From positions 186,001-250,000 of the forward strand of contig CAWUHX010000029.1 in the NCBI GenBank assembly GCA_963922205.1: DNA of 64,000 nt. The letters run 5' to 3'. A program made the position numbers and the translations under genes. Every line of letters starts with the position of its first letter. Position 1 is the first letter of the stretch. The notes under the pieces are model-generated. The model saw only the letters and a list, made by a program, of their open reading frames with translations. It was not told where the DNA came from and searched no databases. This DNA is from Romanomermis culicivorax. Taxonomy: Eukaryota > Nematoda > Enoplea > Mermithida > Mermithidae. Of the stretch, positions 20,957-32,515 are shown piece by piece.

Positions 20957-22488
20957 TAGAGATGAAACGGATCAAAGATTTTCAATCTTCCGGATCCGGG
21001 TAATCAACTTGCCTCCATCCGGTTCCGGGTAATTGGAAATGAGTTTCACGGATCCGGATCCGGGTAATCAGGTCCACTACATACGGATCCGGGTAGTAAT
21101 AATTTATTATACAGCTGCTGTGATTATGCAGGCATTTTAATTCGTGCGTCCTTAAATGATTCTGTTAAAGTGTCTATCAGATGCCTAATATCTGCTGTGT
21201 AAAGCTGCACAAGTTCAGGAATGTAAATTACTGTAGCAATCTGCATAATGAAATCTTCAATAGTGATAGAACAAAAAAACTTTATCCTCCTTCAAGACTA
21301 ATCTTTACTGTCAGTAAAAAATCTGCACTTTCATAACATGAATTCATGTGTGCGGAATCACTGTCGCTGACATCTGAGAGAGGAGAGGTTATGAGAATGG
21401 AAACCATTCTAACGTATGCAGCTTTAAAATAACCGATTTCATTGGAACCAAAAACTGAGGCGAAAAATCCTAAATCGCCTAGAAATTCCACTGGCGACAT
21501 CTCTGTGATCAGTCAAAGTGAAAAACTTTGGACTGCATTTAATTTATCCTTGATTCCGGCGCGGAGCGCCGGAAAATTTTTTGAAATTTATGCTCTAGGA
21601 CGCTGATAAATGAATGTCTTCAAGACTTATTCCATGGCTAAGGCTTATTTTTTTAGTCTAGAATGATGTTCTTACTTGAGCAATGACATGATGTTTTCAA
21701 TCAGCTAACCAGCGAGAAAATCAGCTCGAAGCAAATGATGTTTAATAAATTCAGTCCAAACAGCAAGAATGATAGAAAAGTTCCAGGGCAAAACGCCAAA
21801 AATTTCTATGCATTTTGATGTTACGATGCTGAAAAATGAGTTCTGGCAGCAGTTATTTCCTGAATAAGCCGTCTAATTTGCAGTCAATTAAACCATTTTG
21901 CATTGAAGAATAGAATGCAAAAATCATATTGACAGCATGCAAGTGCAACCCAAAAATCAAACTAGCAACCAAAAATTTAGATTCTTCAAATTTTGATTTT
22001 AGTCAGATACCAAGATGAAGAGCGTAGATTAAAATATCAAAAATAATAGACTAAACAATAAAGTGACACATTTCAAGTTGTGAAAGAATCGGCTAAAACA
22101 ACAACATACCAACCGCACTGAAAACCTGTATGATATGAAAATTGACTTCTGTCCTGTGCACAAAACGTCATAAAAATTTGTGCACAAGCTCCAAAAGTAG
22201 GCTCGGTGCACAAAAAACCGTGGTTGAAACTGTTCAACAACTTATCAAATGTTTGTCACTTTACCTTGTAACGTTACCTTAGTGTCAAAATATACTTATA
22301 GTCAGAGAGTACACTTCCACTTAATTAGTATCAGTTATGTCCAAACTGTATTTGGAATTATCCGGATCCGGGTAGTTGAGATGGGTTCTTCCGGATCCGG
22401 GTAATTGGGAATGCTTCTTCCGGACCCGGATCCGGATCCTGAAAAGTTCTGGGTAAGGTTCCGGATTCGGGTACCCGTTTCATCTCTA
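20957..22488. mobile_element. hAT-type non-autonomous element with GGATCCGGGTAAT arrays
   Basis: Termini TAGAGATGAAACGG / CCGTTTCATCTCTA are perfect 14-bp inverted repeats, flanked by the 8-bp duplication CTTAACGA (20949-20956 and 22489-22496). Both TIR type (TAGNGATG) and 8-bp duplication are hAT hallmarks. Subterminal regions at both ends carry repeated 'GGATCCGGGTAAT', likely transposase-binding repeats. No transposase is encoded in its 1532 bp. A 'CCGGCGCGGAGCGCCGG' hairpin lies inside at about 21556. Confidence 0.88.
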
Positions 22489-22670
22489 CTTAACGATATA
22501 GAGAAAATAACAATTTTAAAATATAAGGAAAATATATCACAAGAAGAAAGTCTGTCCTTAAGTTTTTCTCACTTCTTCGACGATTCCACGCTCCATTCCA
22601 TCGTCTTCTTGTCCAGATAGTGCTCTTCTTAGTTTATCCATCACTACAAAAAACGCGATGAAAACATACC

Positions 22671-23139
22671 TTTAGGCCCAAATTACAGAAAGTGGGTTAA
22701 ACGTGGGTAAGAGTAAAAGTAAAACGGCGGGTAGAATCGTAGGTAAATAAAAGTCGAGTAAAATCTCGGGTAAAATCGTAGGTAAATTAAACTCAAGTAA
22801 AATCTCGGGTTAAAGCCGAGCAAAGTTCGGGTAAAATCGCAGGTTATTTTCACGTCTTTTTCATCAACTTTTTAGCCGACTTTTACTTTCTTCACTTTCA
22901 GTAGTCTCGAATTGAATAAAATCGATAATAAAAAAATTACTCACGATTTTACCTGCCTTTAACCCGTTATTTTACCCACGATTTTGCCCGAACTTTACTC
23001 GGCTTTAACCCGAAATTTTACTCGAGTTTTATTTACCTGCGATTTTACCCGAGATTTTACTCGACTTTTATTTACCTACGATTTTACCCGCCATTTTACT
23101 TACCCACGTTTAACCCACTTTCTGTAATTTGGGCCTAAA
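22671..23139. mobile_element. Foldback element, two arms of about 190 bp
   Basis: The left arm starts TTTAGGCCCAAATTACAG and the right arm ends in its reverse complement at 23139. The arms consist of repeated 'GGGTAAAATCG(T/C)AGGT' and 'GTCGAGTAAAATCTCGG' words and pair along almost their whole length around a loop of roughly 90 bp. No coding capacity and no clear target duplication found. Confidence 0.75.
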
Positions 23140-25789
23140 TTGATGGGATAAAGGGCGCTTCAATGGTTATTCGGTAGATTTCGACGACCCCCTTCAATTT
23201 AAAAAATATCGCTTTTGGTCAATAATAACTTCTTTCGAAGCAAATGCGATCAGAACACAAAATTTTTCAACCTTTCGTCCGAATTTTCAAACAAACACAT
23301 AGTTCAGCTCAGCATAGCAAGCAAGTGCTGAAAAAATTTGCTTTTTGCTTGAAAAATGGGGAAAATACGGGGGGTAGGAAGGGGTAAACCCCCATGCCTG
23401 AGACAACAGCCACCCCCCCTGGCCTAAAAAAAATCGTCAAACACCCCCACCTGAACTTTTTTGAGACAGCTTTTTTGATGATTTTTGTGCATATTTTGTA
23501 TGAAAATCAGACTTTCAAAACTTTGTTTTGTTTTTTGCTCACCCACCCCCCTACCCCCTGCATGAAAAGCTCAAGGACCCTCCTCCCTGGAAAATTCTTG
23601 CCGTGCATGTCTGGGTCCTAATCAACGATTAGTGATACAGAAAGCTTATTGTTGAGCAAAGCACCGAAAACACTACACTTTTCGTCATTTTCGGGTTCAG
23701 AAAGTCATTTTTGACCAAAAAACTAACATTTTTCATCGATTTTTGGATTATTGAAGGCGAATGCCGAGAAGCAAAAGCTGGAGACGGGTCCTCGACAACT
23801 GCCTATACGATCGAACCTTATGAGGGAAAATCCCACCTCTTCCTCCTTCACTCATCGTTTTTTTTCTCCAAAGACTTTTTTCCACATGAGAACCTGCAAG
23901 GCCAGTCAATCAGTATTCAGTATCAATCACTGTTTTATTTATTTCGCACAGATCTCTCCACCATTTGGCAAAAGATGTCGGAATTATTTTCGTCATTTAT
24001 GCCAAATTGTTTATTATAGGTGCTTTCTTTATGGCTTTTTGAGCTTGTTAGAACATTCTCACGCTTCCACAACAGTGTTTTTGTGCCAAAACATGGCCTT
24101 TGACACAAAAAATATGGAAAGACACAAAAATTTTGAGCGTTCGTGTCGATTGGTAAGCCCGTAGCCAGAGGGAGGACTGGGGGGACATGCCCCTTCCCTG
24201 CAGAGTTTTGATTTTTTTTAAACAATGTGTCGTATTTAATGTGAATTACGACGCTGGAAAGTTAAACGGTGTAACATACAAAAGGCGCGACGACTAATTA
24301 CAATAAGTGAAGCATTAAAAGCAATAAAAGCGATTAAAGTAACACATTATTTTAAATATTCTGATAAATAATGCAGTTATTTTCGAGTTTTGCAATATTT
24401 TGTCAGTATTTTACTTATCATATCAAACTATTTATTGCATATTCATTCCGATATTTTTTCTGGATATTCAAATGTTTCTTCTTCCTTCTGTCCAGAAATA
24501 TCAGTTTTTCACATGAATTAAGACAGTTGAGCAGTTTCTCTATAATTTTATGCGAAATCCTAAAAAAAAATTTTGTCTCGAATATGTGTGTAGTAGCGAA
24601 TTTTGTAGATCTTGTCAATATACCTTCAAATCTGCCTTCAGATTTTCTCTATCACTAATATTGGCTGATATATTAGCCCTAAAAAAGTGTGCCCCCCGCG
24701 GGAGAAAATCTTGACTAGGGCATGCCAATGGGCATAAACATTTTGACTGGCCAAAGACTAAATTTCCTTGATTTTTGGGCATTTTACAGACTGAAAACGT
24801 GATATTTTTTGGCGTTCCGCGCCGAATAATATTGATTACTTTTATTTTGCCCGAACGCGAGCGAATTCTCTTCAAAAAATATTTTTATAATTGCAGCAAA
24901 CTTATGGGTTGCCAATTATTGATAAGTGAAATGAAATTCTCAACTTATTTTTGCTTTTGGCGCTTGATTCAGAAAGAAAGATTGATATCGTCGGCACAAT
25001 GTTTCGACCAAAAATTTAAGCAACATCAGGGGTAAACAATTAACAATAAATCTTCAATTCAATCTGTACGTCATTTATAGAAACAAATTCATAGCCAATA
25101 ATTGAAGAAAAACATAAACTTTCTGATCAATTCTAGAAACATTTAGACTCACATAGAATTCCATTTTTTGGATCGTAAACCGTTATATTGCTCGCACAGT
25201 TTTCCTTACCTCACTGACATAATTAGCTGAGAAATAGGGTGGAAACAGTTCTTTCGTATATATTAATGTGATAAATGTAGCCTTAATAATATTTTTATCA
25301 AACTTTTGGCTCAAAACCTTTTTGCAGTTTTCAGTATGTTTGTTGCAAGTAGTGCTTCACGCTCTGAAAATTTCAGGACCCGGGTACCCGGTCTTCAGGG
25401 TATTTCTTACTCGGGTATTTCGGGTACCCGGGCAAACCCGAAAATTAATCTTTTCATCACTTATCCTATGATTTAAGGTTCCATTTTACAAACCGGAAAA
25501 TGATAAAACTTGATGAACTGATAATAAGCTAACCACCGAGAAGTCAATTTTTTCATTAATTTTGGCACAACTAAAAAATCGATCGAACCTTATGTCTCAT
25601 ATCGATAATGTTTTAATTGTGTGTCAAATGCAGAAAGTTCATGCTCACAAAATCTAACAATTTTGAAGACCATAGACAAATTCGGCAGAATAATCAAAAA
25701 AATCTTGATTTTCGTCCAATACTTTTGCACAATATTGAAGATCACTCATTGATTGAACAGTAAGATGAGTATACGCATGCCTGTAAGAG
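23140..25789. other. Non-coding, repeat-rich, no gene supported
   Basis: Contains C-rich patches (about 23370-23600), a 'TTTTTTCCACATGAGAACC' word at about 23874 that recurs near 40310 and 41220, and at 25375-25445 a cluster of 'GGGTACCCGG' palindromes like the subterminal arrays of the hAT elements here. Several open frames of 60-137 codons show no motif and are judged chance. Confidence 0.45.
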
Positions 25790-25797
25790 GTCCGAGC

Positions 25798-26220
25798 CAT
25801 ACATGTAACGGAGCCCCGAGGTCTGGGGGGGGGGGGAATCGGACGACTTTTTTTGGGCCGGGAGTCAGTAATTCCCAAAATTTTGGGGGGAGGGGTCTCT
25901 CAAGCAAGAAAAATCGATTTTTTCACGAAAAAAGTCTGAAAAAATAGTTCAAAAATAGTACTTTTTTTAATAAAAAAAGACCGAAAAAACGTATTCATGG
26001 CGCCATGCGCCCAGAAAATTCACATTTTTGACCATTTTTCGTTCAAAAAATGGCATTTTTCAGTATTTTTCCGACAAAAAGTGTGGGGGTTCCAACGGCT
26101 ACCATATGGCTAGCCATAGGATTGGAAAATCCTGGGGGGCAGTCGCCCAATGGCTAGCCATATAGTCGACGATTTCTGGGGGGGGTCCCCATAGCTCTCC
26201 CCCCCTCAATTACATGTATG
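25798..26220. mobile_element. hAT-like MITE with CATACATGTAA termini, copy 1
   Basis: 423 bp with inverted ends CATACATGTAA / TTACATGTATG and an exact 8-bp duplication GTCCGAGC (25790-25797, 26221-26228). Internal features are a long G run at about 25824, 'CTAGCCAT' repeats facing each other and poly-T stretches. Copy 2 is at 30503. Non-coding. Confidence 0.88.
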
Positions 26221-26389
26221 GTCCGAGCAGTTAGGTATACAATAAAAGCCACTTTTGAGGAGGTAGTAGCCTCCTTAAAATATACCAAGTACAACACAAG
26301 TTATAGATCTACGTTTACAATTACTGGTACCACCCTATCTAATTCTGCTCACTGTACCCATATTATCAGAAAGGTTCTTTCACTACAAA

Positions 26390-27015
26390 TTTGACACTTC
26401 GCAGTTTCTCCAGTAGAAATAAAAATGTAATTACAAAGGCTTTCATCACTTATGTTAGACCAATATCATAATATGCCACAGTAGTTTGGAATCCTAGTCT
26501 CAAAAAGATATCAGACGAGTGTAGGAAGTTCAACAGAGATTCACTAAGAGAATACTACATACGTTATGATACTACATTATCTTATAATGAACGTTTAAAC
26601 CACGTAGGTCTAGAAGGATTAGACCAACACGACGGCTTCGTTCTGACCTCATTATGATTTCTAATATTTTTCGTTTGAATGTATTGTCAATTGATAACTA
26701 TTTCTCTATCGCTTATAATTCTAACCGTGCTAATAATTTAAAACTGGTGTATTGTAAATACCGCCATAATCTGTTGAAATATGAATTCTGTAGTCGGGTA
26801 ATCCAGGCTTGGAGTTCTATCGATGAAAGTACTGTAAATGCTAGTAGAGCGAAAATTTTTTTTCATAAATTTAAAGGGGTAAATCTGATACCTTTTTTAG
26901 AGGTGTAACCTAATTCGCTAATTTCTTCAGCAGCTATGCCTTCCATGTAATTTATTCGTTATATTTACAACGTATTATTTTCGACCTAATAAATTATTAT
27001 TATTAATTATTATTA
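26390..27015 (+). pseudogene. 3' end of a CR1/L2-type LINE, RT C-terminal remnant
   Basis: Degenerate frames read 'AFITYVRPI', 'ATVVWNPSLKKIS', 'TTLSYNERLNHVGL', then an open 84-codon stretch ending 'AKIFFHKFKGVNLIPFLEV' at 26908. These match the post-RT region seen intact in the larger LINE at 36.9-37.4 kb. The 3' end is a (TTA)n tail at about 26990-27015. Strongly 5'-truncated. Confidence 0.7.
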
Positions 27016-27489
27016 AAGCCCCCATTTTGTGAGTTTTGGAGAAAAAATGAAAGGGTTGGTCTGAGTAACTTATACGACGCGTAGCACCAAAAACTTTTCT
27101 TGGATTTTTATGTTCTAGAACACTGGGAAATGAATCTTTTCAACTTTTATTTCCCTGACAGAAGATATAATCTGTCAGTCAATGAATTTGCAGTCGGGCA
27201 AACTACAATTCAGCAAACCAGGTAAGCAACCAAAAAATTGGATTCTTCAACCAGCGAGAATATCTACTTAGACTCAAAATGTTTTAATCACACAGAAGTC
27301 AAAATTTTTTAAAGATCACTAAAAGATTTTATGAAAATAGCAGAAAAAAATCTTGCTTTTCGTCAAATTTATGTATCTCACTAAATTATTACATACTTAA
27401 ACTAATAGGTTGCTTCCCTAAAATGTAAAAAGTTGCATTTATGCTTTTGTTTTAGAGAGCTATCAACGAGTTGATATATAGGAACCAAT

Positions 27490-28786
27490 TTTTTTCTGAA
27501 TTCTCTTCTGTCACAAGTAGTGTTCCACAATGCAGCGTCTTGGGACCAATACTATTTCTGTTTAGGGTTGTCCCGGGGCAGACATTTTAGCCGGTGCCGA
27601 GGCAGCTGCCCCGGGGCCGGGGCAGACATATGACATATTAACATATACGTCACTAGTGGTACCATACTTCATGTATCACATCGAAAAATTTTTAAGGTGA
27701 TTCTTTTTCTTTTTATTTCATGTCAGCTATGATACTGCATTGGTTGATAGGTTAGATAGGGTCTGATGCAGACAAAAAAATTAAATTTTTAAGATAATTG
27801 TCATTACTAAAACATAGGAAACTCATTCTTTTCCCGAAGAAACTGCATTGCATACATGAACTTATATCAATTCATCTGCAGGGTTTTTTAGCATGGTGCT
27901 ATCGATCGTAATCACTGTTTATTAGCATAGGTAATCATAATAATAAACAGTCTTTTCAGATCAATGAAACCACGAGAATTGAGGTTGCGAAAAATTCAGC
28001 AGCAACTCTCAATCTTTTAGTCGAAAATTTTTCAAATTTCAATGTTCTAGAATGCAGGAAAATGTATCTTTCTCAACATCTTTAATACAAAAATTATGCA
28101 CGCACCCAATAGTTTAGATTCCCCAAACAGATGAAATATCTGTCATTTTTCTGCTGCAAAACAGTAAAATATTCAAACACTGCAAAAGAATCGAGAAAAA
28201 TCTTGCTTTTTTCAACTATGTCAAGAAACAATACAAAACTCGAGAAGAATGTTGGAGATATCACAAAATTGTGGTGAAAAATCAAAAATCACCATTTTCC
28301 CAAATAACAACTTTGTCAACATCCTCATTCTCTTTGTCACTTTTGCATAGTGAATGACTGTGGCTCTAATCTGAATTTCCTTCAGCTCTAACTTCTTGGA
28401 CACTACTTATTGAAAACATGTTTTGACATGTATGCTGAAGTTTAGGCAAATCAGTAATAATGAATAGCTAATATAATCGTACGTTTTCTGGAAAAATCAA
28501 TTGAAGTTGAAGTGCAGTTCCGGATATAATGAAAACTTTTAAACTTTTATCCAAATAGAACATCAATTTAGTGATTCCTAAAAGTATTACTGTCGAACTA
28601 ACTACTGAATATTTACTTGTCACAGTCTAAACTTCAATTTTATTATAAATCGAGCTTGTTATACTATCAAAAATACTAATTTTTTGTAGTCTTGCCCCGA
28701 ACCGGGGCAGCCCTAGCCACGGCCCGGGGCCGGGGCAGCTGCCCCGATGCTGGGGCCTGGGACAACCCTATTCCTGTTATATATAT
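27490..28786 (+). pseudogene. LINE RT fragment interrupted by hAT element 1
   Basis: Before 27562 the sequence encodes 'SSVPQCSVLGPILFL', RT motif 4 of a LINE; the match resumes for a few bases after 28770 ('LLYI'). The hAT element between them is flanked by the duplicated 8 bp. The rest of the RT is absent, since a second hAT starts at 28787. Confidence 0.6.
27563..28770. mobile_element. hAT non-autonomous element 1 (1208 bp)
   Basis: TIRs TAGGGTTGTCCC / GGGACAACCCTA, with near-identical flanking octamers TTTCTGTT (27555-27562) and TTCCTGTT (28771-28778). GC-rich subterminal 'CCCCGGGGC(C/A)G' repeats at both ends contrast with the AT-rich core. No transposase. Confidence 0.88.
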
Positions 28787-29800
28787 TAGGGATGGGCGGG
28801 ATCAACTTTTTTGGCGACAGCGGATCCGGATCCGAATCTCGGAAAATTTGGTTCAGCAGATACGGATCGGATCCGGATCCAAAAAAATTTGGTTCAGCGG
28901 ATCCAGATCCGGATCTTGAGGAACAGATCCGAGCGGATCCGGATCGGATCCGGATCTTTCAATAAGTATATGTACTATGTCTAATTTGTCTAAAACTGAG
29001 TTAAATGAATTTATATTCATTGGTGTCAATAGATTAATAAATTATTAATGATTGAGGTGTTCGTTTATTGAAATAGTTCACATGTACTAATTGATAATTT
29101 TCATTCATTAAATTGTATTCATGTTTAGATTAATATTGGTTTCATCAGAAAAGAAATGAGCAGAAACAGAAACTTTTTGCAGAAATTATGGATTTAAGTT
29201 TTTCTTTCACTAAAAGAGTGTGGGACTACTTCACAGTGTCCCCAGATGATGAAGAAAAGGCAAAGTGCAATAAATGCAGAATTCAGTTATCCAGAAAAGG
29301 TTGTGCTACTGGATGTCAGAGAAAACATTTGGAGAGGAAACATATGGAAATATATAAGCAGTTTGCGGCTAAATAAAAAGAAGAAAATGAAAATAGAAGT
29401 AATTGTGGAACAAATTGCTACTAGTAAAGTAAAGTTATGTTAAAGAATTAATTTTTGTGTTTTCTTAAAAGATAGCCAAAAAAAATGAACCTAGCAACTC
29501 AAAAACCAAATTAGAGCATGAACTTAAATCTCAAACGTCTCTGGACAATTGCTTCATGCAGAAAGTAAACTTAAATTAGCACCAGCGAAAAGTGTCCCCT
29601 ATGAACAGCTATTGAGTGGTGCTGGTCAAATTTATGATCCTACCAAAAATCGTTTGAAGAGTGGTACTGTTGAAAAATTACTGTTTCTCAAGTATAATTT
29701 TGCTACCATTGCAGTGTTTTTTTTTGTACAAGCCTCTTTGTACCTGAACAAAGATCGACCAAGAAGTCTTAGTACGAAGAAATTTTTTTTTGTACACTGA
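28787..29800 (+). mobile_element. hAT element 2 with transposase remnant; right end not found
   Basis: Starts TAGGGATGGGCGGG, a canonical hAT left terminus, next to an AT-rich octamer and only 16 bp after hAT element 1. Subterminal 'GGATCCGGATC' repeats occupy 28810-28965. The transposase remnant follows. I could not find a matching right terminus, so the right limit is approximate. Confidence 0.7.
29188..29690 (+). pseudogene. hAT transposase remnant: BED finger and C-terminal dimerisation piece
   Basis: Positions 29188-29376 encode 62 residues with a BED-type zinc finger: an aromatic 'VWDYFTVSP', 'CNKCRIQLSRKG' (two Cys), then 'HLERKHMEIYKQF' (two His). A second frame at about 29585-29690 reads 'YEQLLSGAGQIYDPTKNRL' and 'VEKLLFLKYN', matching the hAT C-terminal dimerisation motif, with the usual RxRL replaced by KNRL. 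The 150-bp linker is far too short for the RNase H-like catalytic core, so that core is deleted. It is a defective copy, and its BED half might still bind hAT ends. Confidence 0.7.
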
Positions 29801-30502
29801 AAAAACCATGACCTTTTATGTATTTTCACACAAAGTTTCTTCCTAATAGCACTCGAGTTCCCGTCCTTCATAATCATCTTCCAAATTAAGAAAATATACT
29901 CATAACTTTCATAAATCTGAAAAACTTCAAGTTAAACTTGAAATTTTTGAAAATTAGTTCCATGATGCTTCTCAATTCAAACTCGGCTTCATGTTTAAAA
30001 TTTAAGCTGCAAAACAGTTGGAGTAGATTTTGACATTCTGAAATGGACCGAAATTCGCCTTTTCCGTACCAGAAGACCACCAACACCACTAACAAACTTT
30101 CCTTAAGCTCAGCTTAGGGTACAGCAGCTGCGCCCAAAGGGCGCAGCGCTGTTGAGGCTCTTCCAAACGAAGTTGTTAGTTAAAATAGTATCGAGGGTCT
30201 GAAATGTAAAAAAAAATTGATGAAAAAAACGAAAATTATAAAATCGCGATATTCCGAGTAGTTTCACAATTTAGGTGAAAAGAATAACATATTCATGATC
30301 AGCAGCATCGAATTATCCTAATGACATGAAAAAATAAAAAAAAATTTTCGGTACCACCTAAACTGCAGAAGTACCGAATCTTGTTTGTTTGCGATTAATC
30401 TAATTATTTTTTCCTATACGACAAACATCCCTCCCCTTGGGGAACAGGGGGGCTGCCCGTACGGTCACCAGTAATGTAAGGCTCCCTGGGTGCGGCTGAA
30501 AC
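29801..30502. other. AT-rich non-coding DNA with a short dispersed repeat
   Basis: At 30095-30200 a segment with 'GGTACAGCAGCTGC', a 'GCGCCCAAAGGGCGC' hairpin and 'CTCTTCCAAACGAAGTTGT' is repeated, diverged, at 37848-37940. No gene. Confidence 0.5.
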
Positions 30503-30966
30503 CATACATGTAACGGGGCCCTGAGGTCTGGGGGGTTTGGGCGACTTTTTTGGGGCTGGGGGTCAGTAATTCCCAAAATTTTAGGGGGAGGGGTCTCTCA
30601 AGAAAAAATATCGATTTTTCCACGGAAAAAGCCCGGAAAAAGGTTCAAAAAATAGTAATTTTTACCTAAAAAGACCGAAAAAATAGTAATTTTTTCCTAA
30701 AAAGACCGAAAAAATATATTCATGGTGCAAAGCGCCCAAAAAAATTCACATTTGTCATCATTTTTTGTTCAAAAATTGATATTTTTCATTAAAAATATAC
30801 ATTTTTCAGTATTTTTCCGACCAAAAGTATGGGGGTCCCTACAGCTACCATATAGCTAGCCATTGGATTGGAAAATCCTGGGGGGCGGTCACCCAATGGC
30901 TAGCCATATGGTCGAAGATTTCTGGGGGGGTTCCCATAGCACTTCCCCCCCCCAATTACATGCATG
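30503..30966. mobile_element. hAT-like MITE with CATACATGTAA termini, copy 2
   Basis: Same family as 25798-26220, about 464 bp, ends CATACATGTAA / TTACATGCATG. Flanking octamers GCTGAAAC and GCCCAAAC match at six of eight positions, consistent with an older insertion. Confidence 0.75.
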
Positions 30967-31255
30967 GCCCAAACTGTCGCACCACCATATACCTGTATCC
31001 AGGATTTTCAAAAAAAGGGGGGGGGGAATTTCCCAAAATTTTTTACGAGTTTACTGAATAAAAAGAAAATCAAAATAATTTAAAGACAACTTATTTTCAG
31101 TTAGTTTATATGTGCCTGAATTAGTGGCTAAATTTTATGTTTGACGAAAAGTATGTAAATGTAATAATTTAATTCGGGAATTGTTATGTATAAAGTACAA
31201 TGATATTGCTGAAAATTTTTTTCTAAAAAAATTTACCCCCCCTCTAAATACGGGC

Positions 31256-31395
31256 CTGTCCACCACTGGCCAATGTGGGAGTAGGTGTGATCATCCCGAT
31301 AAGGACTCGACAAAAATGGCCAGATTCGGAGGGAATCCCCGGATGGGCTGAAGCATCAATCCTACGGGTGAAATGTTGTATGTTGCCATACAACA
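31256..31395 (-). repeat. Truncated LTR of the TRIM family
   Basis: Reverse-complement match (about 85% by eye) to the 167-bp TRIM LTR at 42172. It begins on the minus strand at 31395 with the same TGTTGTATG / CATACAACA hairpin and loses about 30 bp at its distal end. Shows the TRIM family is repeated in this genome. Confidence 0.75.
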
Positions 31396-32515
31396 TACCA
31401 TCAAAAAATTTTTCCTCACAGCGATGCCTGAGCACAAAAAAATTTGGCTCAATTTTAAAAAAAATTCCTCAAAAATGGTTGATTAAGGAAAAAAACTGAG
31501 CCTCACCAGGTATGTTTCAGCCACTGTTTTTTTTCCACCAACTTTTTTCCACAAATGTGAAAAATGAGTCAAATTTTTTTCCACATGTGGTAAATTTTTT
31601 TTTGTTTTAAGATCCTCGTTTTTTCCCTCGGAAATACTCATAAGCACTTTATTCAAGTGTTTTTGAGCTTTTTAAAGCATTCTGATAATCATTCTAATCA
31701 TATATATCTCAAAAATTAGATTTAAATTTTGTGTTTATAAATCGTAATTTCTAGAAATTTATAGTTCGAAAAATTATAAAACCATCCCCCCCCAACTTGG
31801 CCACCATACACCCAACCCCCCCCCTCCAGTTTGGAAAAAATTGGCAAAAAGTGTATGTTTTTTGGCCTTTTTTGGGAAAAATTTCGACTTTTTCCGACCC
31901 CCCCCCCCCAACTGGTCAGACCTCTTACAGGTATGTTTGTAACCCTCCATAAATTTGGTCGAAAAGCTAAGAGTCAGAAGTGTAGAAATTTTCCAAAAAT
32001 ACTTTCATAAAGCTTTTGAATTAAATTTACATTAAGAAAGGAACAAACACTTCAAAAGGTTTAGAAAGTTGATGTGTTGATCTTTCTCAAAAAATCTATG
32101 AAGGAAAAAATGCGGATAATTGTCATTAAATATAAAGATATAATATTCTAGATTGCCAATTAAACATGAAATAATATGTTTAAGATGATGAAAACTATTA
32201 AAGATTAAATGGTAAGTGAAGGTGCTAAATGCTGCGCCTGAACTTGGTAATAAATAATAATGATTATGAAAGTTATGGCACGAAGCACTGGAAAATTTTG
32301 AGATTTGGACTTCCTAAAATGTACCAAAATGCATCTTTTCAATATGAAAACCCAAAATTTTTTGGGTAAAATTCATTTTGGGCGCCAAGCGCCCATTTCT
32401 GCCCTAAAATATTAAGGTGCATTCAAGATGATTATCTTATTATTCAATGAAATTAGCTTGATCAATTATTTTCATTGCAACGTCACTAAGTTCCCTGCAA
32501 CATCATATTCTATTA
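31396..32515. other. Non-coding repeats upstream of the LINE
   Basis: Poly-T/C-rich stretches (31510-31920) with no gene. From about 32040 to 32345 the sequence is an inverted, diverged copy of the core found at 32905-33230 and 38343-38600. Confidence 0.45.

Noticed and set aside
28692-28965. Gly/Ser/Asp-Pro-rich repeats encoded near 28.8 kb
   Set aside because: They are translations of the GGATCCGGATC subterminal DNA repeats of hAT element 2, not a protein.
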